A stretch of 25,656 bases of DNA. Source: a virus. A program made the position numbers and the translations under genes. Each line of letters begins with the position of its first letter. Position 1 is the first letter of the stretch. The notes below the pieces were generated by a model, which was not told where the DNA came from, did not search any database, and worked only from the letters and a program-made list of their open reading frames with translations. This document shows, one piece after another, positions 7,821 through 13,788 of this stretch. Location: positions 1 to 25,656 of IMG/VR virus record IMGVR_UViG_3300019093_000003; one strand, written 5' to 3'.

Positions 7821-8418
7821 AAAATTTTTACCAGACCATGTTAAATATCCCGACGAATATGGCAACATTAGATTGAATTTGGCCAAACTGCAAGTGAAAT
7901 TGGATCGCTGTGTGTGGGATGCCAATGGCTGCTTGATTTGGAATCAAGCACGACATCCACAAGGGTATGGCATGTTCAGTATCTACAACAAAAATACCAA
8001 AAAAAGAGGCATGGCCACAGTGCATCGTATTTTACTCAAAGTCAAAACCCACAGTGATCTAGCAGGTCTAGATGCAGTACACACTTGCGGCAATGAACGT
8101 TGCGTAAATATCGATCATCTATTTGTGGGAGATCATCATGATGTTTTTCAAGGCCAGCGAGATAGGGGAACCAATCGACTTTTTCGTCCGGTAGGCACTA
8201 GATTCGATCGCCCCTATAATAAAAAATATCGATATGAGATTCAAAATATATTGGATCTATACCATGGTGTGATCACTGCAGAACAATTTGCACAAAAAGA
8301 AAACATATCACGCAACCGCACTATCAAATTGGCCAGCGATCTTAGATCGGGCCGCAGTTATCGATGGGTCAAGACCTACAAACTAAATAATCAAGCAGGA
8401 GATATTGAATCCACCTGA
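7813..8418 (+). CDS. HNH endonuclease, 201 aa
   Basis: ATG 7813 has AGGAG upstream (7803-7807). The core at residues 71-120 has a His (H71) and then VHTCGNERCVNIDHLFVGDH (from residue 89), with H90, N99 and H102 as the likely HNH metal/catalytic residues and Cys 92 and Cys 97 nearby. This follows the HNH_3-type pattern H-x-C-x(4)-C-x-N-x-x-H-L of free-standing phage nucleases. The C-terminal part (about 154-187, TAEQFAQKENISRNRTIKLA) looks like a helix-turn-helix DNA-binding segment, as in homing endonucleases. It is the last gene of the accessory operon. It may be a homing enzyme, or a nuclease aiding packaging or host DNA degradation. No intron or intein is visible next to it. Confidence 0.85.
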   Translation: MPRKFLPDHVKYPDEYGNIRLNLAKLQVKLDRCVWDANGCLIWNQARHPQGYGMFSIYNKNTKKRGMATVHRILLKVKTHSDLAGLDAVHTCGNERCVNIDHLFVGDHHDVFQGQRDRGTNRLFRPVGTRFDRPYNKKYRYEIQNILDLYHGVITAEQFAQKENISRNRTIKLASDLRSGRSYRWVKTYKLNNQAGDIEST

Positions 8419-8456
8419 TAATACTGCCGAAAAACACAGGAACTTCTGCTTGTCCC

Positions 8457-8485
8457 AATACCCCCAGCAATGGGGGTATTTTTTT
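8457..8485 (+). terminator. Rho-independent terminator after the HNH gene
   Basis: AATACCCCC pairs perfectly with GGGGGTATT (9 bp) around the loop AGCAAT and runs into seven Ts. The T-tract overlaps the -35 box of the next promoter. Confidence 0.93.
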
Positions 8486-8512
8486 GACTTTGCAGTCTGG
8501 TGCGTTTATAAT
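8484..8512 (+). promoter_or_regulatory. Consensus sigma70-like promoter overlapping the terminator T-tract
   Basis: TTGACT (8484-8489), a 17-base spacer and TATAAT (8507-8512) repeat the architecture of the 6785 promoter. The expected transcription start (about 8519) coincides with the ATG of the next gene. Confidence 0.85.
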
Positions 8513-8518
8513 ATCCCT

Positions 8519-8719
8519 ATGACTAAAAAAACTTCTACCACTACTGAGATCAATCCCCAATGTTTGGCTGACGTCCGACAACTATATCATGAGTTTACTG
8601 GCTCGCAAATAGCACAGTGTATTGGCGTCATAAGGGCTGAGATAGAGGCCATGAAAGAACAGGCAGAAATAGAACAGCAAATCGCCGATTTGACTGCTCG
8701 ATTGCAACAAAAACAGTGA
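8519..8719 (+). CDS. Unrecognised small coiled-coil protein, 66 aa, probably from leaderless mRNA
   Basis: ATG 8519 (MTKKTSTTTEINPQ) lies 7 bases after the end of a perfect -10 box, so transcription should begin at or within a base or two of the start codon. A longer frame from 8405 would span the terminator and promoter and is unlikely. Residues about 14-35 (CLADVRQLYHEFTGSQIAQC) could be a short helical DNA-binding unit. Residues 38-66 form a Glu/Gln/Lys-rich coiled coil (IEAMKEQAEIEQQIADLTAR). The size and standalone promoter fit a small regulator or antirepressor-like protein, but the family is not recognised. Confidence 0.65.
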   Translation: MTKKTSTTTEINPQCLADVRQLYHEFTGSQIAQCIGVIRAEIEAMKEQAEIEQQIADLTARLQQKQ

Positions 8720-8723
8720 ATAC

Positions 8724-8743
8724 ATGCGTGAAAATGCATGAAA
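8724..8743. repeat. Tandem 10-bp repeat
   Basis: ATGCGTGAAA followed directly by ATGCATGAAA, just after the stop of the 66-aa gene. The purpose is unknown; it could be a protein-binding site. Confidence 0.5.
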
Positions 8744-8748
8744 ATATC

Positions 8749-8839
8749 GGGGGTATACCTGTTACACCAGAGCACGCCCCCCTCATGAATAACAAGTCAA
8801 ATTGACAGCGTCACGTGAGGCCCGGGGGGATTTTTTTTT
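8749..8839 (+). terminator. Structured terminator, possibly an attenuator, downstream of the 66-aa gene
   Basis: CCCC (8777-8780) and CCTCATG (8781-8787) can pair with CGTGAGG (8814-8820) and GGGG (8824-8827), leaving a bulged CCC. An inner hairpin GTCAA-A-TTGAC (8796-8806) fits the loop, and nine Ts (8831-8839) follow. An upstream GGGGG (8749-8753) can pair with the same C-run, giving a competing fold. It terminates the 66-aa transcript and may do so conditionally. Confidence 0.6.
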
Positions 8840-8848
8840 CCAATCAGG

Positions 8849-8876
8849 TTGCAAATGCTGTGGCCCAGTGTATAAT
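8849..8876 (+). promoter_or_regulatory. Sigma70-like promoter upstream of the 269-aa gene and packaging operon
   Basis: TTGCAA (8849-8854), a 16-base spacer and a perfect TATAAT (8871-8876). It immediately follows the terminator T-tract and is the only promoter I see upstream of the terminase/head operon. The -35 box is weaker than in the other two promoters, leaving room for activation. Confidence 0.65.
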
Positions 8877-8906
8877 GCTAAATAACAAGTACAGGTTTTA
8901 AAAGAT

Positions 8907-8921
8907 GTTACGCAATGTAAC
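8907..8921. promoter_or_regulatory. Inverted repeat, candidate operator
   Basis: GTTACGCAATGTAAC: 5-bp arms around a 5-base centre, about 25 bases downstream of the expected transcription start of the 8849 promoter and in the untranslated leader of the 269-aa gene. It could bind a dimeric regulator or form a small mRNA hairpin. Confidence 0.45.
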
Positions 8922-8999
8922 CCTCTGATTGTGACCAGGAGCGCTGATTTGGCGTGTGCGATAAATCCAAATCATCCTATTACAATCGAGAGGAACCAT

Positions 9000-9809
9000 A
9001 TGAACTACACCACACAAGAAATCATGGCCCACGTCGTGGCCACAAGAACTGAATCAACCCATGAAAACACAGTCAAGGCGCGAGAACTAACATCTCGCGA
9101 AAACCCCGAAAAACCCTGGGGGGCGCGAGAAGTATATAAAGATAAAAATATAAAAATAAACAAAGATATTTCTCGCGCAGAGCATCTGAGCGAAGAAACG
9201 GAGAGAATTTTGCCTTCGGCACCTATTGGCCAGACTTCGTCAGAAACAGCCAGCCCAGAGGGCTTGGGAGAAAGCCACAAGGCACAAGGGTTAGTTGTAG
9301 ACCCCGCGCAAACTAGTTCTCGCGCCTACACGGGCATAGCAGCCTATCACGTGAAAACTGCACGTGGCGTCAAAATCAAATTAACTGTGCAGACGGCCCA
9401 GGATAGCCACATGGGTGCAGTGGTAGAACTCACAGCCGAATTGAAACATCGCAAACGTTTTAGGGAGATAAAATCCTATGAAGGCGATAATCCCCAATTT
9501 CAACAGTTTGTAGAGTCAGCACGAGAACACTATCGACAGGAATCTGACGACTATTGGATGGGCCGTGTGCATAGATCCGGCACTAGAAGTGCGTGGTTTG
9601 CAGATGTTTTGGTCATTGCATATGGCACGCAAAAGCATATTGATTGGCTGCAGATATGGTTTGACGAAGACAACTACACTGTGATCATGAATCATGAATT
9701 ATCTGCCAATCAAGCCCAATGGTATCACACCGGTGGTCGCCATGGCAATCTAGTGCGCCGCAGACAGGTGCCCAGCATGGCCACAGCAGAAAGAACTTTG
9801 TTCACTTGA
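9000..9809 (+). CDS. Unrecognised 269-aa protein upstream of small terminase
   Basis: I chose ATG 9000 (MNYTTQEIMAHVV) because GAGAGGA lies just upstream. The frame also extends to a GTG at 8931 without a matching site. The first ~115 residues are charged and of low complexity, rich in Glu/Arg/Lys/Ser, and contain repeated ARE, SRE and SRA tripeptides that reflect DNA repeats in this stretch. Residues about 115-269 look like an ordered domain (YHVKTARGVKIKLTVQT, DYWMGRVHRSGTRSAWFADV, HIDWLQIWFDEDNYTV). I do not recognise the family. The gene holds an inverted-repeat cluster with an AT-rich spacer (9078-9325), the arrangement seen when an origin lies inside an initiator gene (as in lambda O) or when a packaging site precedes terminase. 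Replication initiator or packaging-associated protein are both hypotheses only. Confidence 0.7.
   Translation: MNYTTQEIMAHVVATRTESTHENTVKARELTSRENPEKPWGAREVYKDKNIKINKDISRAEHLSEETERILPSAPIGQTSSETASPEGLGESHKAQGLVVDPAQTSSRAYTGIAAYHVKTARGVKIKLTVQTAQDSHMGAVVELTAELKHRKRFREIKSYEGDNPQFQQFVESAREHYRQESDDYWMGRVHRSGTRSAWFADVLVIAYGTQKHIDWLQIWFDEDNYTVIMNHELSANQAQWYHTGGRHGNLVRRRQVPSMATAERTLFT
9078..9325. repeat. Cluster of five CGCGAGA/TCTCGCG boxes flanking an AT-rich segment (candidate origin or packaging site)
   Basis: Boxes lie at 9079-9085 (CGCGAGA), 9093-9099 (TCTCGCG), 9124-9130 (CGCGAGA), 9171-9177 (TCTCGCG) and 9318-9324 (TCTCGCG). Four extend to the 9-mer GCGCGAGAA or its complement. The first two form an inverted repeat with a 7-base gap. 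The third and fourth form a perfect 9-bp inverted repeat (9123-9131 / 9170-9178) around 38 bases with only four G/C. By eye only one other CGCGAGA occurs in the rest of the window, near 20137. Confidence 0.75.
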
Positions 9810-9843
9810 AACCGCCACTCAGCCTTAGGGTTTTTGAATTGAA

Positions 9844-9860
9844 AGGTCCCACTTGGACCT
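9844..9860. promoter_or_regulatory. Perfect inverted repeat between the 269-aa gene and small terminase
   Basis: AGGTCC, loop CACTT, GGACCT. It lies in the 194-base gap upstream of small terminase, where cos or pac elements are often found, and could equally be an operator or an mRNA hairpin. There is no T-tract, so it is not a terminator. Confidence 0.4.
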
Positions 9861-9964
9861 GCACTAGAGAATTCCGACAGATCACGCCGGCTCCACCGAC
9901 TGAGTTTAGGCCAGATCTGTTGGTGCCCATATCTAAGCCCGTGGGATCCTGTAATAAATATCAT

Positions 9965-9990
9965 ACTGACAGCAGCCATGCTGACTGTCA
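9965..9990 (+). promoter_or_regulatory. Strong hairpin directly upstream of the small terminase ribosome site
   Basis: CTGACAG (9965-9971) pairs with CTGTCAG (9984-9990), and the inner CAGC pairs with GCTG around a CAT loop, an 11-bp stem with one bulged A. The GAGGT ribosome site begins three bases later (9993) and ATG is at 10004. The hairpin is well placed to tune terminase translation or mRNA stability. Confidence 0.6.
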
Positions 9991-10003
9991 GGCGAGGTAA
10001 AAT

Positions 10004-10447
10004 ATGACCGATAAAACATTAGAAGAACAAGATCTAGAACTAGTAGATAGCCAAGAACCTCTGCAAGAGATCGAACACAAATGGGAATACGCACAAAGAC
10101 AACAACGCAAATGGGGCACAGTGACCCGCGAGGGCTTGATTGTGGGCCGAGGCCAGCGACGCCGCATAGTACCACCCGATGAAGTGTATCGATTGGGTGC
10201 ATTGGGCTGCACAGATAGAGAAATTGCCACGTGGTTTGGCATCGATGAACAGACTCTGCGTTATAATTTTAAGGAATACCTAGCAAAAGCCCGCGAAGAC
10301 ATTAAGCAACGTCTACGTCAGGCCATGCTGAAAAATGCCCTAGGTGGCAATGCAGTCATGCAGATATTCTTGGCCAAGAATCTGCTGGGCATGAGCGATA
10401 ATCCTCAATCCTCGGACTCGGATCGCATATTGCCTTGGACTGATTGA
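10004..10447 (+). CDS. terS: Terminase small subunit, 147 aa
   Basis: ATG 10004 has GAGGT upstream. After a charged N-terminal region, residues about 58-95 hold a helix-turn-helix-like segment (YRLGALGCTDREIATWFGID followed by TLRYNFKEYL). A helical oligomerisation stretch (KAREDIKQRLRQAMLKNAL) and a C-terminal tail (NLLGMSDNP) come next. This is the usual layout of small terminases, which bind the packaging site and load the motor. Its stop overlaps the large terminase start (TGATG), which supports the call. The family is recognised from layout and context rather than from a strict motif. Confidence 0.88.
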   Translation: MTDKTLEEQDLELVDSQEPLQEIEHKWEYAQRQQRKWGTVTREGLIVGRGQRRRIVPPDEVYRLGALGCTDREIATWFGIDEQTLRYNFKEYLAKAREDIKQRLRQAMLKNALGGNAVMQIFLAKNLLGMSDNPQSSDSDRILPWTD

Positions 10448-11685
10448 TGCCATTAAATGCAGGACAGCAGGCAGTGGGCTCGAGCCTGGCTAGATTTAGA
10501 GTAGTTATTGCAGGTCGCCGTTGGGGCAAAACCTATCTCAGTATTCGAGAACTGGCCAGAGCAGCACGTGAACCCAACAAGAGATGTTTCTACGTGGCGC
10601 CAACCTATCGACAGGCCAAACAGATTGTATGGGATCCACTAAAACATCGACTGCAAGATCTCAATTGGATCCATGCAGTTAACGAAAGTGATCTCACTAT
10701 TCGATTAAAAAATAATAGTCGCATCAGTCTACGTGGAGCAGACAATCCAGATAGTCTGCGTGGAGTGGGCTTGGACATGATAGTAATGGATGAATTCGCC
10801 ATGATCGACAGTCGTTCATGGACAGAAGTCTTGCGTCCAACATTGAGTGATAGACAGGGTCGTGCCATGTTTATCAGCACTCCCATGGGACAGGGCAATT
10901 GGGCATATGATCTCTATCAAAAAGGTCTAGACAGCACAGAACATCAATGGGAAAGTTTTCATTATACTACTATTCAAGGCGGCAACGTGCCCCAAGAAGA
11001 AATAGATGCAGCAAGACGAGATCTAGATGCTAGAACTTTTCGCCAAGAATACGAAGCCAGTTGGGAACAGTATGCCAATAGAATCTATTATGCATTCGAT
11101 CGCCAACACAACATGCAAGCATATGCTCATGAACAGCCACACACTGTGTATATAGGCATGGACTTTAACATTGATCCCATGAGCGCGGTAATTTTTGCAC
11201 AACAAGGAAACACAATACATGCAATCGACGAAATCGAAATCTACAGCAGTAATACTGATGAAATGGTGCGAGAGATCAAAACGAGATATGCAGGCACCAA
11301 AATATTTGTGTATCCAGACCCAGCAGCAAGGCAAAGAAAAACTTCGGCGGCCAGCGGCGTTACTGACCTCACCATCCTCAGCAATGCAGGATTCATTGTG
11401 AAAGCACCCTCGGCGCACAACCCCATCAGAGACGGAATAAATTCGGTAAATAGTATGTTGTGCAATAGCCTAGGAGAGCGACGGTTTTTTGTGGATCCCA
11501 AATGCAAAAAAGTCATCCAAGCCATGGAGAAATTCTCATACAAAGAAGGCACAAGCCAACCAGACAAGGACTCAGGATTTGACCATATGGCAGACGCGAT
11601 AAGATATTATATCGATTATGTTTTTCCGGTGCGTCGCCAAGTTGATGAACAACCCCCGCAACGTTGGGGACATAGAGTAGGATAA
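10447..11685 (+). CDS. terL: Terminase large subunit (ATPase-nuclease), 412 aa
   Basis: I use ATG 10447, overlapping the small terminase stop by one base; a TTG one codon upstream is possible. Walker A is GRRWGKT (residues 23-29) and Walker B is MIVMDEFA with D115/E116. The C-terminal RNase H-like nuclease has the expected acidic residues: D239 in YIGMDFNIDP, D291 in VYPDPAA, and D379/D383 in GFDHMADAIRYY. Length is typical of compact large terminases. It powers DNA translocation through the portal and cuts concatemers. It is followed four bases later by the portal gene. Confidence 0.96.
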   Translation: MPLNAGQQAVGSSLARFRVVIAGRRWGKTYLSIRELARAAREPNKRCFYVAPTYRQAKQIVWDPLKHRLQDLNWIHAVNESDLTIRLKNNSRISLRGADNPDSLRGVGLDMIVMDEFAMIDSRSWTEVLRPTLSDRQGRAMFISTPMGQGNWAYDLYQKGLDSTEHQWESFHYTTIQGGNVPQEEIDAARRDLDARTFRQEYEASWEQYANRIYYAFDRQHNMQAYAHEQPHTVYIGMDFNIDPMSAVIFAQQGNTIHAIDEIEIYSSNTDEMVREIKTRYAGTKIFVYPDPAARQRKTSAASGVTDLTILSNAGFIVKAPSAHNPIRDGINSVNSMLCNSLGERRFFVDPKCKKVIQAMEKFSYKEGTSQPDKDSGFDHMADAIRYYIDYVFPVRRQVDEQPPQRWGHRVG

Positions 11686-11689
11686 TACA

Positions 11690-13390
11690 ATGAGCGTAAT
11701 ACAAACAATAGAACAACAAATTGCACAAGTGACACGAGGTAACACTGTGTACACAGACTACAGTGCCCAATGGAAATACCTGTTGGCCAGTTACCTAGGC
11801 GGAAAAGAATACCGCTTGGGTAACTATCTAACTAGATATATCTTGGAAACACCACAAGAATATCAAAGTCGATTATTGAGCACACCCTTGGACAATCATT
11901 GCGCCAGCGTGATATCAGTGTACACCAGTTTCTTGTTCAGACAGCAGCCCCAGCGCGAATTCGGCAGCATTGAAGTCATGCCAGAACTGCAGCAGTTCAT
12001 GGAAGATGCAGACTTCGATGGTCGCAATCTAGATGCATTCATGAAAGAAGTGGCCATATGGATGAATGTGTTTGGACACACTTGGATCATCGTGGCCAAG
12101 CCAAACATTGCCGCTGAAACAAGAGCAGAAGAAATGGCTGCTGGCATTCGCCCTTATCTCAGTTTGATTACACCATTAATGGTTTTAGACTGGACTTATA
12201 GCAGAGACATTAATGGTAGACTCAAGTTGAGTTACCTACGTTATCTAGAAGAAATCAATGACAGTGTCAGCACCGTTAAAGAATGGCGACCAGAAACTGT
12301 TCGCACTGTGCAAGTGGACATTAAAAATACGCTGATTAAATTTGACATCGTGGAACCTAACCAATTGGGATATATTCCTGCTGTGTGTGCCTATGCTCGT
12401 CGCAGCACAGTGCGCGGTATTGGTATCAGTGCCATAGCCGACATTGCAGATGCACAGCGTTTTATCTACAACAACACCAGCGAAGTAGAACAAAGCATTA
12501 GATTAGACAGCCATCCCAGTTTGGTTAAAACACCAGAAACGCAGGCAGGCAGTGGTGCAGGCAGCATTATTCACATGCCCGACAATTTGGATCCTGGCTT
12601 GAGACCCTTCTTGTTGGAATACAGCGGAGCCAGTGTGGATGCCATATACAAAAGTATCGATCAAACCACACAGGCCATTGACCGCATGGCCAACACCGGA
12701 GCAGTTCGCGCCACAGAGTCACGCACAATGAGTGGTGTGGCCATGGAAACAGAATTCCAATTGTTGAATGCACGCCTAAGCGAAATGGCTGACAATTTAG
12801 AATTGGCAGAAGAACAAATGTGGCAGATCTGGGCCAACTACCAAGGCACCACGTGGGACGGTGAAATAGACTATCCTGGCAGTTTTAATATTCGCGACAC
12901 AGGCAAAGAGATCGAACAACTACGTGTTGCTAGAGACACTGCCACAGATCCTGTGGTGTTGCGCAAGATCGATGAACACATATTGGATTGGATGGATGAA
13001 GAATATGAAGATCTGCCATTCATTGATCCTAATCCACAAGTGGGTCGCACCTATCCAGATGGTGAAGAGATCAATGCCAACTTGCCAGCAGCATATCAAC
13101 TGGCCATCAACCCAGAAGTGCCTACAGGTCAGAACTGTGGCAACTGCGAATACTACAAGCCCGGCGAACTGTATTGCACCAAATTTGATGCACCAGTTCG
13201 TGCCATCTACTGGTGTGCCAAGTGGGAACCCTACGACGAAACCAGCGTGATGACACTGCAAGTCATGACTCAAGTGCAAGACCTACTCATGACTGGCATG
13301 AGCAACCAGGACATCATGGCCACATATCCAGGCCTGACTGTGGAAGATATTGCACAAGCAGCGGCCAGTGCAGTTAGGACCAACCAATAA
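11690..13390 (+). CDS. Portal protein with C-terminal cysteine cluster, 566 aa
   Basis: ATG 11690 lies four bases after the large terminase stop. Size, position and features such as LDNHCASVISVYTSFLF near the N-terminus and an acidic, helical wing and stem region (IDQTTQAIDRMANTGAVRA, then ELAEEQMWQIWANYQG) fit a phage portal, the dodecameric ring through which DNA passes. The C-terminus is unusual: residues 483-512 contain C-x2-C-x9-C-x12-C (NCGNCEYY, YCTKF, WCAKW), which looks like a small zinc-binding or iron-sulfur-like knuckle. After this comes a UBA-like helical tail (LLMTGMSNQDIMATYPGLTV). The portal call is confident; the role of the cysteines is unknown. Confidence 0.9.
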   Translation: MSVIQTIEQQIAQVTRGNTVYTDYSAQWKYLLASYLGGKEYRLGNYLTRYILETPQEYQSRLLSTPLDNHCASVISVYTSFLFRQQPQREFGSIEVMPELQQFMEDADFDGRNLDAFMKEVAIWMNVFGHTWIIVAKPNIAAETRAEEMAAGIRPYLSLITPLMVLDWTYSRDINGRLKLSYLRYLEEINDSVSTVKEWRPETVRTVQVDIKNTLIKFDIVEPNQLGYIPAVCAYARRSTVRGIGISAIADIADAQRFIYNNTSEVEQSIRLDSHPSLVKTPETQAGSGAGSIIHMPDNLDPGLRPFLLEYSGASVDAIYKSIDQTTQAIDRMANTGAVRATESRTMSGVAMETEFQLLNARLSEMADNLELAEEQMWQIWANYQGTTWDGEIDYPGSFNIRDTGKEIEQLRVARDTATDPVVLRKIDEHILDWMDEEYEDLPFIDPNPQVGRTYPDGEEINANLPAAYQLAINPEVPTGQNCGNCEYYKPGELYCTKFDAPVRAIYWCAKWEPYDETSVMTLQVMTQVQDLLMTGMSNQDIMATYPGLTVEDIAQAAASAVRTNQ

Positions 13391-13392
13391 GC

Positions 13393-13713
13393 ATGGCCGA
13401 AACGTATCGTCCCACTGAAGAAATGGCCCGTGCTGCTAGGCAAGGTCTACGCCTAAGAGCCCAGATGGCACCCAGTCAGCAGGGTGGCACCCGGGTGGGA
13501 TTGGCCCGTGCTAGGCAATTCCGGAATAGACAACCAGTGAGTATCGACGTGGTAAAAAGAACTTATAGTTTTCTTAGCCGTGCCGCTGTGTATTACCGCA
13601 AGGGCACAGACAGCCCGGGTACACAGGCTTATCTATTATGGGGTGGGCCTGCAGGTTTAGCATGGTCGCGCAAAATTTTAAACAGCCTAAAGACAAAAAA
13701 TGCCAGCACATGA
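13393..13713 (+). CDS. Conserved-type phage head-cluster protein, 106 aa
   Basis: ATG 13393 lies two bases after the portal stop. The sequence pattern is TRVGLARARQFRNRQPVSID, then a helix (VVKRTYSFLSRAAVYY), then YLLWGGPAGLAWSRKIL. It matches a module I associate with small proteins, or N-terminal domains of larger proteins, next to portal genes in diverse phages (R-A-R-x-L-x-N-x-x-P-V-S ... W-G-G-x-x-G). Its biochemical function is not known to me. The position between portal and scaffold suggests a role in head assembly. Confidence 0.75.
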   Translation: MAETYRPTEEMARAARQGLRLRAQMAPSQQGGTRVGLARARQFRNRQPVSIDVVKRTYSFLSRAAVYYRKGTDSPGTQAYLLWGGPAGLAWSRKILNSLKTKNAST

Positions 13714-13788
13714 AATGCTGCAACATACCTCGAATCTCGAAAATAATTGAACTAAATATTATATTACTCATAGGAGGCAGTGCAAACG

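Noticed and set aside
7813-8418. HNH gene as part of a group I intron or intein
   Set aside because: It is free-standing in an operon, with intact neighbours and no interrupted gene on either side.
8405-8719. Longer 104-aa version of the 66-aa gene
   Set aside because: It would read through a strong terminator and the following promoter and overlap the HNH gene end; ATG 8519 fits the promoter.
8802-8830. TTGACA at 8802 as a promoter -35 box
   Set aside because: The expected -10 position falls in the G-run/T-tract with no TATAAT-like sequence; the TTGACA is explained as part of the GTCAA-A-TTGAC hairpin.
9719-10000. Open frame of 93 codons overlapping the end of the 269-aa gene and the pre-terminase gap
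   Set aside because: Composition (Pro/Arg/Ser/His-rich) looks non-coding, there is no ribosome site, and it spans both inverted repeats.
13740-13765. Possible promoter upstream of the scaffold gene (TTGAAC, TATTAT)
   Set aside because: The boxes are almost adjacent; no -35/-10 pair with acceptable spacing could be made.
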